From assembly GCA_017521065.1 (NCBI GenBank), contig JAFXEA010000122.1, positions 1 to 8,580 on the forward strand: DNA of 8,580 bases. Reading direction: 5' to 3'. This DNA is from Kiritimatiellia bacterium (GTDB taxonomy: Bacteria; Verrucomicrobiota; Kiritimatiellia; RFP12; UBA1067). The notes beneath the pieces are model-generated. The model was not told where the DNA came from, did no database searches, and worked only from the letters and a program-made list of their open reading frames with translations. This document shows positions 1 through 6,832 of this stretch, in pieces (the stretch's first letter is position 1; each line of letters starts with the position of its first letter). The translations under genes and the position numbers were made by a program.

Positions 1-2953
1 AGCGGGCATCTTCGAGACGCACCGGTCCAATGTCCGCAAACGATTTGTGGAATGTACGATGGCGACGGTTGTATTCAGCAAGTGTGCCGTATTTCCTTTC
101 CATGCGACGACGGTATTCCGTGACGTTCTCCGGCTCCTCATCCGGCTCATCCTTGGTGAACCGCAACGAAAGGTTCGGCTCATCGCATACCGTATATGCA
201 ATAGGGCCGTACTTTGCCACGGCTGCAGCTGTAGTGCGCGCCTTTTCCGCAATCTTCCTGCGGCCTTTTTCCGTATTGATGGGACCATACACCGAACGGT
301 TGTTCGATTCGCCGATCTGCATTGGATAGAACCAGTTGCTCTCTCCAAGGTATCCACCGCCGACCGCCATGCCGGATGACATCGGCAACGTGAGGTTTCG
401 CTTGTCGCCATCGCTGTAGTAGCCGATGGGCAGGCTTTGGCAAAGAACCCCAGCACGTTCCAGTTGCCGGTCCACAATTGGATACGCATCCCGGCTGACG
501 GCGGTTCCCTGCCCCCATATCCCGACGCCGAAGTCGTTTTTGAAACGCTGCCAATCCCTGTCTCGAGCATAGATATCCGTTCGGGCTACAGCCCGCACGC
601 TACCATTTTCCTCCAAATATGCACGCACCACACCCTTGTTCGTGAAGAGTGCTCTTGTCGGCACCTCAATTTTTGAAAATGGCCGGGAGACGCCGCTTTC
701 AATTATACGCCCTGAAAAATCTTCCAGCGTCCAGCGCACAACCGCAGAATCTGCCACAACGTCAGAACTAATGGTAAACACAGCAGGATCATCGCCGCTG
801 CAGGATGTACGCTCGCCCTTGAGCATGAGACGGGGGCCGGTTTTCTCGAAATACCGTGCACTCCAATCTACGGTGCGGCCATGTCCGTTTACGCTCTTTA
901 GCGATACCGCGTATCGGCCCGATACATTGCATGCGGATTTCGCCTGTGCGACCGCTTCTTCCACATTCGAAGCCACCCCATCCTTGCGGACCATGCCGGT
1001 CAAATCGACCGCGCTCCAAATTGTCTTAATGGCGGAGGAAACATCGGCCGAATCCTTGCCGGAAACATACAAAAACGCCTTTAGCATAATAGGATCGGCA
1101 AAACGACTGAATGGGAAATCCGTAATTCCGTAGCACCCGGCATTCATCACGTACTTCAGTTCTCCTGCGCGTCCGTTCTGCTCACGGATTACACGCCCCT
1201 TGCCGAAACGGCCCTCCTGGAACGTCTTTCCGGGGTCGATATACGCAATACTCCTGTCAATGTTTCCCGGATACGCTCTGGCAAGCGGATGCTCCGATCC
1301 GAGAGGAGTAAACGATGTTTCCGAAAACAGTTTCTCGAAATGTCCGGCGTTTGCATTATACATATAGTAAAGACCTGCGCCGTTCCTAACGCCATCAATT
1401 ATCGCTGAAGACATCTCTGCGCCGATGTTCACAGCCACAGACGACAGTATGCAGTAGAAATCATATTCTCTCCCGGCAAGATGCTTCTTGACGGCATTGA
1501 TATCGTCGTCCGTCATGTAGATATCTTGATCTAGTCCTGTGGTCGAGAGTACATCCACATCCACATCCGTTCCCTCGAACAGTTCCATCACCTCTCGACG
1601 CCCCCTGAAATGCCTGTTGAACACGAGTCCTCGCGCCTTAACAGCAGATGCGCCATATGGGTTTGCGGCAATTGGTATGCCAGCATCAACCGGAACCTTG
1701 CGCCCTGAGCGTGCGACTTTCCTTATGTCGAGAGCGCCAACCTTGCCCTTAAACAGACGGATGGAAGCCACGTCCAAGCCACGTCCTCGATCAGATTTGG
1801 GTTCCCATTTGTAGAATAACATACATTTAGGCAGTCCCTTATTCGTAGAGCGGAACGGGAAATAATACGTATGGAATTCCTTTCCCAGAATCACATGCTT
1901 TGCAATGCTCGTTCCTTCGCATATCTTACCGTCCGTATCTCTCCTGTAAAGCTCAAGGATGTTCATCTGCGCTTCATCTCCGCCATACGCTCGAGCCCGT
2001 ACCTCAAGCGTGTATTCGGTATCGCGTTCATACACCTGCGGAACTCCCTTGAGAAAATGGTAAGAATCTCCCGTAGTGCGGAATATCCACTCCCTGCTCA
2101 TCGGCATGGTCTCACGTCGCAGGGTCACACCTTTCCCGACAATCTGCCAGGACCGGTCAGGAACGGCAAATTTCGGGTTCGCGAAATAATTTACCTTGAG
2201 ATTATTATGCGGCGAGAAAACTGTAACGGGCGTAGCCCCATCATCCCTAGAGAACCTAGCTTCCCCCCAGTATTTCATGCATCCATAGTCGAAGTTCTCC
2301 GGCATTGCACCCCATACGCTGTCCTCACGGTAATCATCCTTGAAATTCAGGTTGCGACGAGCGACAAAAATCGCGATTTTTCCACCGTCCCGAATTCCAT
2401 CAAGACCGACAGACGAAGCCGGCAACTTCACATTGAATGTGGTACATCCGTCAGACTCAAGAATCTTGAGTCCAAGTTCTTCAGGACGGCGCAGCTCACG
2501 TTTCGCTCCATCATTGCAATCCCCATAATACACAAGTCCATCTTGAGAAAACGCAAACTGACGAAACGTCTTGCCTTCTTTTGAAGGAGACAGGAATATC
2601 TCAAAATTGTTATCACGGAAAAGCCGCCTGTCCACAGGACGTTTTGCGCATCCCTTCTGAAAATATCCCCTCAGCGACACATAAAGGAAATCATCATCAT
2701 ACAGAAATTGCACAGCAGCATCATCGATTGCGGCATCCATGCAACCAGGGACAACAAAACCCGACAAGGTATCTGCTCTTGACCAAACACTCTCGACACG
2801 CTTCCCATCTTCAAAAGGCGAGGAAGAGGCTCGACGTATGGTCACGGGCTTGTTTTGCCCTGTCAATGACACTGCATTGGCAGACATTGCCGTCACCGCG
2901 GCAAACGTCACAACAACCGACATGACTGCCGCAAACATCATTGTTCTTTTCAT
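1..2953 (-). CDS. Secreted multi-domain glycoside-hydrolase-like protein (GH42/clan GH-A-like), C-terminus beyond left edge
   Basis: I translated this strand base by base. It stays open for 984 codons from an ATG at 2953 to the window edge, so the protein is larger than 984 residues. Residues 1-27 form a signal peptide (MKRT start, hydrophobic core, likely cleavage after ANA), implying export. Residues about 50-215 look like a CBM9-type carbohydrate-binding domain: VWSRAD, FLYDDDFLYVSLRGY, RDNNFEIFLSP, then FNVKLPASSVGL. Residues about 250-400 look like a jelly-roll module. Residues 439-545 alternate strand and helix like a flavodoxin/amidotransferase fold. From about 800 a TIM-barrel-like region begins (DFGVGIWGQ), with AYTVCDEPN at 919-927 and KYGTLAEYN at 954-962. 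The latter resembles the GH42 KYGT-x-x-x-LN segment that follows the acid/base Glu by about 30 residues; here E925 would be that Glu. A GGGG-containing SD-like stretch sits about 6 bases before the ATG. Substrate is unknown; it may be a beta-galactoside or another plant or host glycan. The open frame is certain; domain names are inferred from motifs. Confidence 0.85.
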   Translation of the reverse strand, partial: MKRTMMFAAVMSVVVTFAAVTAMSANAVSLTGQNKPVTIRRASSSPFEDGKRVESVWSRADTLSGFVVPGCMDAAIDDAAVQFLYDDDFLYVSLRGYFQKGCAKRPVDRRLFRDNNFEIFLSPSKEGKTFRQFAFSQDGLVYYGDCNDGAKRELRRPEELGLKILESDGCTTFNVKLPASSVGLDGIRDGGKIAIFVARRNLNFKDDYREDSVWGAMPENFDYGCMKYWGEARFSRDDGATPVTVFSPHNNLKVNYFANPKFAVPDRSWQIVGKGVTLRRETMPMSREWIFRTTGDSYHFLKGVPQVYERDTEYTLEVRARAYGGDEAQMNILELYRRDTDGKICEGTSIAKHVILGKEFHTYYFPFRSTNKGLPKCMLFYKWEPKSDRGRGLDVASIRLFKGKVGALDIRKVARSGRKVPVDAGIPIAANPYGASAVKARGLVFNRHFRGRREVMELFEGTDVDVDVLSTTGLDQDIYMTDDDINAVKKHLAGREYDFYCILSSVAVNIGAEMSSAIIDGVRNGAGLYYMYNANAGHFEKLFSETSFTPLGSEHPLARAYPGNIDRSIAYIDPGKTFQEGRFGKGRVIREQNGRAGELKYVMNAGCYGITDFPFSRFADPIMLKAFLYVSGKDSADVSSAIKTIWSAVDLTGMVRKDGVASNVEEAVAQAKSACNVSGRYAVSLKSVNGHGRTVDWSARYFEKTGPRLMLKGERTSCSGDDPAVFTISSDVVADSAVVRWTLEDFSGRIIESGVSRPFSKIEVPTRALFTNKGVVRAYLEENGSVRAVARTDIYARDRDWQRFKNDFGVGIWGQGTAVSRDAYPIVDRQLERAGVLCQSLPIGYYSDGDKRNLTLPMSSGMAVGGGYLGESNWFYPMQIGESNNRSVYGPINTEKGRRKIAEKARTTAAAVAKYGPIAYTVCDEPNLSLRFTKDEPDEEPENVTEYRRRMERKYGTLAEYNRRHRTFHKSFADIGPVRLEDAR

Positions 2954-2997
2954 TCTTAACCCCTTCAGCCTGAGTTGCCTTTTCTTCTTGTGGCGAA

Positions 2998-3025
2998 AGA
3001 ATACCAAAAACATTTTTTTTTTCAA
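2998..3025 (-). promoter_or_regulatory. Predicted sigma-70-type promoter of the glycoside-hydrolase-like gene, with A10 tract in the spacer
   Basis: Reading the minus strand, TTGAAA (3025-3020) is followed after 16 bases by TATTCT (3003-2998). The start would fall near 2991, leaving a leader of about 38 bases before the ATG at 2953. The -35 end and the spacer contain an uninterrupted run of ten A (T on the plus strand, 3013-3022). The match is ordinary in strength, so this is a prediction. Slippage in the run would change the -35/-10 distance. Confidence 0.35.
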
Positions 3026-3067
3026 GCAAAATAATATCTGCACGGGGATACTGAAGGCCTTTCTAAA

Positions 3068-3102
3068 TTATTTCAAAGTAGGTCAAACCTACTTTGAAAT
3101 AA
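3068..3102. repeat. Perfect 16-bp inverted repeat with 3-base loop
   Basis: The left arm TTATTTCAAAGTAGGT (3068-3083) is the exact reverse complement of ACCTACTTTGAAATAA (3087-3102), separated only by CAA. It lies 86 bases past the end of the Dabb gene and 115 bases before the start of the hydrolase-like gene, both on the minus strand. It could be a factor-independent terminator for the upstream unit, although no clear U-run follows; on the minus strand the next bases are TTTAG. It could instead be an operator for the hydrolase gene or a dispersed palindromic element. The structure is directly visible; its role is not. Confidence 0.85.
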
Positions 3103-3119
3103 GCAGATGATAAATCTGC
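3103..3119. repeat. Second inverted repeat abutting the first
   Basis: GCAGAT (3103-3108) pairs with ATCTGC (3114-3119) around a GATAA loop. It begins at the very next base after the 16-bp palindrome, so the two would form adjacent hairpins in RNA from either strand. Six base pairs alone could be chance; the immediate adjacency makes it notable. Confidence 0.5.
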
Positions 3120-3188
3120 AGCCGATACCTCTATAATTGACGGGAAGAACATCGCTGAATACGAATCACAATGGCAAAAGGAAACACC

Positions 3189-3485
3189 TCACGCTTCAAA
3201 ATCGAGGCAGAGGCGCGTTTGGGTGAATGGGCGAACTTTCGTGTTTGCGACTTCCACATGCGCCGGATGGACAGAATATCCCTTAAGCGCCGCCTCAGAC
3301 TCAAATGTGGAGTCAAGCATCACATCTGCATTTGAACTTGCCAACCCTTCGGTCTTGACCGAAATATCCACAAGCCCAGGCACAACACCCTTCAGGCCTT
3401 CCAGCCCGGCTTTGATTCCGGCCTTCACCGCTGCCTTGTCCTCAATCTCTTCCTTGAGTTTCCAAAGAATAACATGCTTTACCAT
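3189..3485 (-). CDS. Dabb-family protein (stress-responsive alpha/beta-barrel domain)
   Basis: This 98-residue protein is the usual length for a single Dabb domain (ferredoxin-like alpha/beta fold that dimerises into a barrel). The opening MVKHVILWKLKEE, the helix at about 14-32, the GLVDISVKTEG strand at 38-47 and YSVHPAHVEVANTKVRPF at 70-87 follow the family pattern, including the conserved His near the N-terminus (H4) and the HPAH segment (73-76). There is no signal peptide, so it is cytoplasmic. The ATG is preceded by GAGAGG about nine bases upstream. It lies 71 bases downstream of the NYN gene on the same strand and is probably cotranscribed with it. Family members range from plant stress proteins to polyketide cyclases and many bacterial proteins of unknown role, so no reaction can be assigned. 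Confidence 0.85.
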   Translation of the reverse strand: MVKHVILWKLKEEIEDKAAVKAGIKAGLEGLKGVVPGLVDISVKTEGLASSNADVMLDSTFESEAALKGYSVHPAHVEVANTKVRPFTQTRLCLDFEA

Positions 3486-3532
3486 TGCTTATTTCCTCTC
3501 ATTTCTTCACTTCTTTTGCCACCACAGGTTGT

Positions 3533-3552
3533 GGCAGTTTACAGGCACTGCC
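3533..3552 (-). other. Small hairpin in the NYN-Dabb intergenic gap
   Basis: GGCAGT (3533-3538) and ACTGCC (3547-3552) can pair around an 8-base loop. It begins just after the NYN stop codon at 3557. A further short stem, CCACA/TGTGG, overlaps it at 3522-3534. No U-run follows in the minus-strand direction, so it may be an RNA processing or attenuating hairpin rather than a full terminator. It may also be chance. Confidence 0.3.
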
Positions 3553-3556
3553 GCCA

Positions 3557-4579
3557 TCACCCTATGACCACAATCTTTCCTGTGCCGCTTTCTATCTTGA
3601 TTATCTTTTGACTCATCAAAGTCGAAAGCACTGGATCAATATCGGGCTGAGGCGTATGATAGATTTTCTTCAGGACATTTTTCAACACTCCGATATGCGG
3701 GACCTTTAGACGCTTGCTCTTCAAATCTGCCGCCAATGCAGCGACCAACTCGCGCCGGTACGCTTTTCCTGCAGAAACCGCAGCCTGAAGCACTCCGTCA
3801 TTAGGCAGAAGAGCCTCGAACTCATCCTTGTCATACCATACGGTTTTGCATTTCGCGCACACATCGATTTCCACAGAACTACCAGTGGAAGAAACCTTCA
3901 CTATGCTCATTGCTGAACCGCAATCAGGGCAGACACAACCGTTCTTCTCATATTCAGACGCGCGTCGCAACAGTTCATTGAGGCCTTCCTCAGAAAATAT
4001 GTTTTTTAATACCGTTATCTTGGCAGACATACCTCCACACTTTGTGCATGTACGGCAATTTCTATTGGACTTTGTGCGGGACGCGATCAACTCCTCACCA
4101 CATCTGGGACACTTCGACGGTCTTTTCTCATTGCTTTGGGTCTCAATCGACCTTCTTGGCAGAACCACAAACTTCGTGCATGCCGAACGGAAGCTCATCG
4201 GAGCCTTCTCTCCTCCAAATCCATACACCTCCTTACCGCCCTCACGTATCTTCGACGCCAGAGCCGTGAAATCACTGTCATTGGAGACGATACAAACACC
4301 ATCACACGAACTTTTATACAAAACCTCCATGGCATCAATGACCAAAGCTATGTCGGCTATGTTCTTTCCAGGTACATTGCAGACCAGCGGACGGGCGACT
4401 ATTCCATACTCACGTTGAGCACGCTGCCACCCTTCTGCATTAGAAAAGCACTTTACCGTCCCGTACGCACGACGGATAATTGGTTCGCCAAACTTCCGTA
4501 CATGTTTGAAGATATCAACAGCCGAAGCTGGGCTGATATTGTCTGCATCTATAAAAACTGCGACTGTCTTATCTGACAT
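3557..4579 (-). CDS. NYN-domain putative ribonuclease with two zinc ribbons
   Basis: This 340-residue cytoplasmic protein opens with an NYN (LabA/DUF88-like, PIN-fold) domain at about 3-140. Visible acidic residues are D11 and D13-N14 in FIDADN, D76 and D82 in NIADIALVIDAM, and D101 and D103 in VSNDSDF; these are the metal-binding positions expected of this nuclease fold. Two zinc ribbons follow. The first has CPRC at 157-160 with CTKC at 178-181. The second has CPDC at 217-220 with CAKC at 241-244 and then VWYDKDEFEAL, the hallmark ending of zf-TFIIB-type ribbons. Residues about 273-340 (two helices, then KIIKIE and GKIVVIG strands) could be a winged helix like the LOTUS/OST-HTH domain often paired with NYN, but this is a weak call. 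The ATG has GGAAAGG seven bases upstream. RNA cleavage is inferred from family; the target is unknown. It is probably the first gene of a unit with the Dabb gene. Confidence 0.85.
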   Translation of the reverse strand: MSDKTVAVFIDADNISPASAVDIFKHVRKFGEPIIRRAYGTVKCFSNAEGWQRAQREYGIVARPLVCNVPGKNIADIALVIDAMEVLYKSSCDGVCIVSNDSDFTALASKIREGGKEVYGFGGEKAPMSFRSACTKFVVLPRRSIETQSNEKRPSKCPRCGEELIASRTKSNRNCRTCTKCGGMSAKITVLKNIFSEEGLNELLRRASEYEKNGCVCPDCGSAMSIVKVSSTGSSVEIDVCAKCKTVWYDKDEFEALLPNDGVLQAAVSAGKAYRRELVAALAADLKSKRLKVPHIGVLKNVLKKIYHTPQPDIDPVLSTLMSQKIIKIESGTGKIVVIG

Positions 4580-4662
4580 CGTTCGACCTTTCCATCCTGT
4601 CAGAAGCGCCCACGAAAGACATTCCTTCCGACACTTTCCTTTCCTTGCAACTGATGACAGTA

Positions 4663-4671
4663 ATTATACCA
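4663..4671 (-). promoter_or_regulatory. Extended -10 promoter of the NYN gene
   Basis: On the minus strand a perfect TATAAT (4668-4663) is preceded by TGG, giving an extended -10 element. The -35 region is weak (GTGAAT at 17 bases, TTGTGA at 19), as is common when an extended -10 is present. Transcription would start near 4656, leaving a leader of about 77 bases. Confidence 0.5.
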
Positions 4672-4746
4672 CAACAACATCATCCATTCACAAATAAAGC
4701 AAGCATCAAATCTACAATTTCCATCAAAATACGCAAAATCCAGATG

Positions 4747-4775
4747 TTAACAAAACCGGTTTCGTTTGGTACAAT
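4747..4775 (+). promoter_or_regulatory. Predicted sigma-70-type promoter of the symporter gene
   Basis: TTAACA (4747-4752) and TACAAT (4770-4775) are separated by exactly 17 bases, a near-consensus arrangement. The expected start point, about 7 bases on, is 4781-4783, at the first base of a 13-A run (4783-4795). The initial transcript would therefore be almost all A before the ribosome binding site. Confidence 0.55.
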
Positions 4776-4782
4776 GTCACGC

Positions 4783-4801
4783 AAAAAAAAAAAAACAAGG
4801 A
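4783..4801 (+). promoter_or_regulatory. A13 tract followed by the symporter ribosome binding site
   Basis: Thirteen consecutive A (4783-4795) run directly into C and then AAGGA (4797-4801). The Shine-Dalgarno sequence sits 7 bases before the ATG at 4809 and fixes that start. The tract lies at the predicted transcription start, where RNA polymerase can slip. Confidence 0.6.
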
Positions 4802-4808
4802 TTCAAAA

Positions 4809-6347
4809 ATGGCTATCGATTGGCATGTTCTGGGCGCGTTCATCTCATATCTCATTTTGATGCTGCTCATTGGATTCGTCTGTTCCAAGCGCCAGGAGAA
4901 CCTAGGCGACTACTACCTCGGCGGACGCAAGATGAACAAGTGGGTCGTGGCGTTTTCCGCGCAGGCCTCCGACATGTCTGGCTGGCTCCTGATGGGGCTT
5001 CCCGGCGCGGTATTCCTGTCGGGGATAAGCGAAGCCTGGATAGGCGTAGGGCTCGGGATCGGCACATACCTAAACTGGAAGATTGTCGCCGGCCGCCTGC
5101 GGCGCTATTCTGCGACATTCGGTGACGCAATCACAATCCCCGACTTCATCGCCAACCGTCTTCACGACCGTTCCGGCATTACACGCATGATCGCCGCACT
5201 CATCATCCTCGTGTTCTTCACATTCTATACGGCCTCAGGATTCGTCTCGGCGGCGAAACTCTTCTCCGTCATCTTCCCCGTATCCTACACGACGGCACTC
5301 CTTGCGGGGAGCGTGGTTGTCGTCTCCTACACACTTCTCGGCGGCTATATGGCCGTGTGCTGGACCGATCTCATTCAGGGACTGCTGATGTTCCTTGCAA
5401 TCCTGCTCGTCCCGGCAATCGTAATCTGCGGCGTAGGCGGATTCTCCGCCACGGTCAACCAGCTGAACGCAATAAACCCCAACCTCCTGAACGTATTCAC
5501 AAGCGCAAACACCGGTCTCGCCTGCGGCGGCGTTGCGCTTGTGTCGAGCTTCGCATGGGGACTCGGATATTTCGGAATGCCGCACATCCTCGTTCGTTTC
5601 ATGTCCATCGACCGTCCGGAAGAGATGAAAGGCTCCCGCCGCATTGCAATGACGTGGGTGGTATTCTCCCTCATTGCAGCCATCGTCCTAGGGCTGGTGT
5701 TCCATCTTTTCCTCAAGCAGCACGGTCTCACCCTCGAACAGACGGGCGGCGATCCGGAGAAATGCTTCATGATCATGATAAACGGCATTTTCTCGAACGG
5801 CATAGTGGTGCGCATCTTTGCCGGATTCCTCCTTTCCGCCATCATGGCGGCGATCATGTCCACCGCCGACAGCCAGCTTCTCGTCTCGGCCTCGTCCTTC
5901 ACCAACGACATCTACAACCGGATACGCCGCAACGCCTCGAACCGCGAGCTTATCGGCGTTTCGCGCCTCGCTGTGGCGGCAGTTGCAACCGTGGCGGCGA
6001 TATTGGCGCTGAACACCGAAGGTGACTTCTTCAAGGTTGTCATGAAGATGGTCTCATTCGCATGGGGCGGCTTCGGCGCGGCGTTCGGTCCGCTCATCCT
6101 GCTTGCGCTCTACTGGCGACGTCTCAATCTCGCAGGCGCGGTCGCCGGAATGATAACGGGCTCCGCCACCTGCTTCATCTGGAAATTCCTCCTTGCGCCC
6201 AGGTTCGGTGCGGATTATCCGATCTTCAACATATACGAACTCGCGCCCGGCTTCATCCTCGCCTTCATCGCAACAATCGCGGTTGCTCTTCTGACCAGGC
6301 CCCCGTCAACTGAAATAACCGCTGAATTCGATTCGGCGAAGAAATAG
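4809..6347 (+). CDS. putP: Sodium/proline symporter (PutP-type, SSS family)
   Basis: This 512-residue integral membrane protein imports L-proline coupled to Na+ across the inner membrane. It has the length and the roughly 13 hydrophobic segments of the family. The signature AQASDMSGWLLMGLPGAVFLSGISEAWIG starts at residue 51, and its positions coincide with the E. coli protein: R40, A53, D55, M56, S57, G58 and D187 (in CWTD) are all present. A second sodium-site helix appears as AAIMSTADSQLL (347-358). YLNWKIVAGRLRRY and FFTFYTASGFVSAAKLF are also characteristic. The C-terminus is short and charged. The gene stands alone, with its own promoter and leader, and no putA or other proline-catabolism gene is visible nearby. 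Proline could serve as carbon and nitrogen source or as osmoprotectant. A closely related SSS substrate cannot be excluded, but PutP is by far the best match. Confidence 0.95.
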   Translation: MAIDWHVLGAFISYLILMLLIGFVCSKRQENLGDYYLGGRKMNKWVVAFSAQASDMSGWLLMGLPGAVFLSGISEAWIGVGLGIGTYLNWKIVAGRLRRYSATFGDAITIPDFIANRLHDRSGITRMIAALIILVFFTFYTASGFVSAAKLFSVIFPVSYTTALLAGSVVVVSYTLLGGYMAVCWTDLIQGLLMFLAILLVPAIVICGVGGFSATVNQLNAINPNLLNVFTSANTGLACGGVALVSSFAWGLGYFGMPHILVRFMSIDRPEEMKGSRRIAMTWVVFSLIAAIVLGLVFHLFLKQHGLTLEQTGGDPEKCFMIMINGIFSNGIVVRIFAGFLLSAIMAAIMSTADSQLLVSASSFTNDIYNRIRRNASNRELIGVSRLAVAAVATVAAILALNTEGDFFKVVMKMVSFAWGGFGAAFGPLILLALYWRRLNLAGAVAGMITGSATCFIWKFLLAPRFGADYPIFNIYELAPGFILAFIATIAVALLTRPPSTEITAEFDSAKK

Positions 6348-6377
6348 AAGCTCAGCCAATCCCCAACCGCCACCGCG

Positions 6378-6824
6378 TCATTTCTGATCGTCGCCGTCCT
6401 TATTCTGCTTGCGATGACGGTCATGGAAGAGTAGAATTCCGAAAACCTCGAGCCCGACAAGCGCAAGAACGGTGGTGGCGATGGCAAGACCGTAAAGCCC
6501 GGCGGCAGTGGCCATGCCGATTCCGGCCGCGACCCAGATGCCTGCGGCAGTGGTAAGCCCATGGACAGACTGGCGGTCGACCATGATCGCTCCGGCGCCG
6601 ATGAAACCGATTCCGCTCACGATCTGCGCAGCAACGCGCCCAGGATCGCCCTGACCGCCAAAGCCATGCTGCGAAACGAGCAGCATCAACGCAGAACCGA
6701 GAGCGACGAGAAGATGCGTACGCGTACCTGCGACCTTGCCGCGATATTCGCGTTCCGCTCCGATAACTCCACCCAGCACCCCTGCGAGCGCCAACCTCAA
6801 AACCATTTCAACAAGCTCATTCAT
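6378..6824 (-). CDS. MgtC/SapB-family membrane protein, short form
   Basis: The protein has 148 residues from the ATG at 6824; an in-frame GTG two codons upstream (6830) is an alternative start. Family landmarks are clear: GGVIGAEREYRGKVAGTRTHLLVALGSAL (18-46), DPGRVAAQIVSGIGFIGAGAIM (60-81) and GLTTAAGIWVAAGIGMA (89-105), with four or five membrane segments. The tail from about 134 is short, charged and cytoplasmic (HDRHRKQNKDGDDQK). The ACT-like cytoplasmic domain found in full-length (about 230-residue) MgtC proteins is absent, as in SapB-like short forms. MgtC in Salmonella supports survival in macrophages and at low Mg2+; the role of short forms is poorly known. It lies 52 bases downstream of the secretin gene and convergent with the symporter, 30 bases from its stop. 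No Shine-Dalgarno sequence is visible. Confidence 0.9.
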   Translation of the reverse strand: MNELVEMVLRLALAGVLGGVIGAEREYRGKVAGTRTHLLVALGSALMLLVSQHGFGGQGDPGRVAAQIVSGIGFIGAGAIMVDRQSVHGLTTAAGIWVAAGIGMATAAGLYGLAIATTVLALVGLEVFGILLFHDRHRKQNKDGDDQK

Positions 6825-6832
6825 GTCCACGG

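Larger units (their letters stand above)
2954..3188. other. AT-rich intergenic spacer between Dabb gene and hydrolase-like gene
   Basis: This 235-base spacer separates two minus-strand genes. It holds the predicted promoter, the A10 tract and the two adjoining inverted repeats listed separately. Its base composition is clearly more AT-rich than the flanking genes. I see no credible small gene or tRNA in it. A TATAAT-like word on the plus strand at 3132-3137 lacks a usable -35 element. Confidence 0.6.
4580..4808. other. Divergent promoter region between NYN gene and symporter gene
   Basis: This 229-base AT-rich spacer drives transcription outward in both directions. The NYN promoter occupies the left half and the symporter promoter the right half, with their -35 regions about 55 bases apart, so a shared regulator is possible. 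I see no clear palindromic operator, small gene or RNA gene in it. Confidence 0.6.

Noticed and set aside
1871..2584. 237-residue open frame on the plus strand
   Set aside because: It lies wholly antisense to the hydrolase-like gene, has no ribosome binding site and its translation shows no domain-like pattern. Other frames in 1-2950, on both strands, are shadows of the same gene.
3132..3160. Plus-strand promoter-like words TATAAT and TTGACG
   Set aside because: TATAAT has no -35 partner, and the TTGACG candidate would only drive antisense transcription into the Dabb gene with a poor -10.
3828..4418. 196-residue open frame on the plus strand
   Set aside because: It is antisense to the NYN gene, whose catalytic and zinc-ligand motifs are clearly in the opposite frame.
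4569..4622. 17-codon upstream frame overlapping the NYN start on the minus strand
   Set aside because: Its ATG touches the GGAAGGA sequence with no spacer, so initiation is improbable; overlap with the NYN start is likely coincidence.
4766..5125. 119-residue frame on the plus strand overlapping the symporter start
   Set aside because: It is out of frame with the symporter, begins before the ribosome binding site in the A tract and has low-complexity, Arg-rich translation.
6348..6377. Terminator between the convergent symporter and MgtC-like genes
   Set aside because: The 30 bases contain no stem-loop or T-run that I can see.
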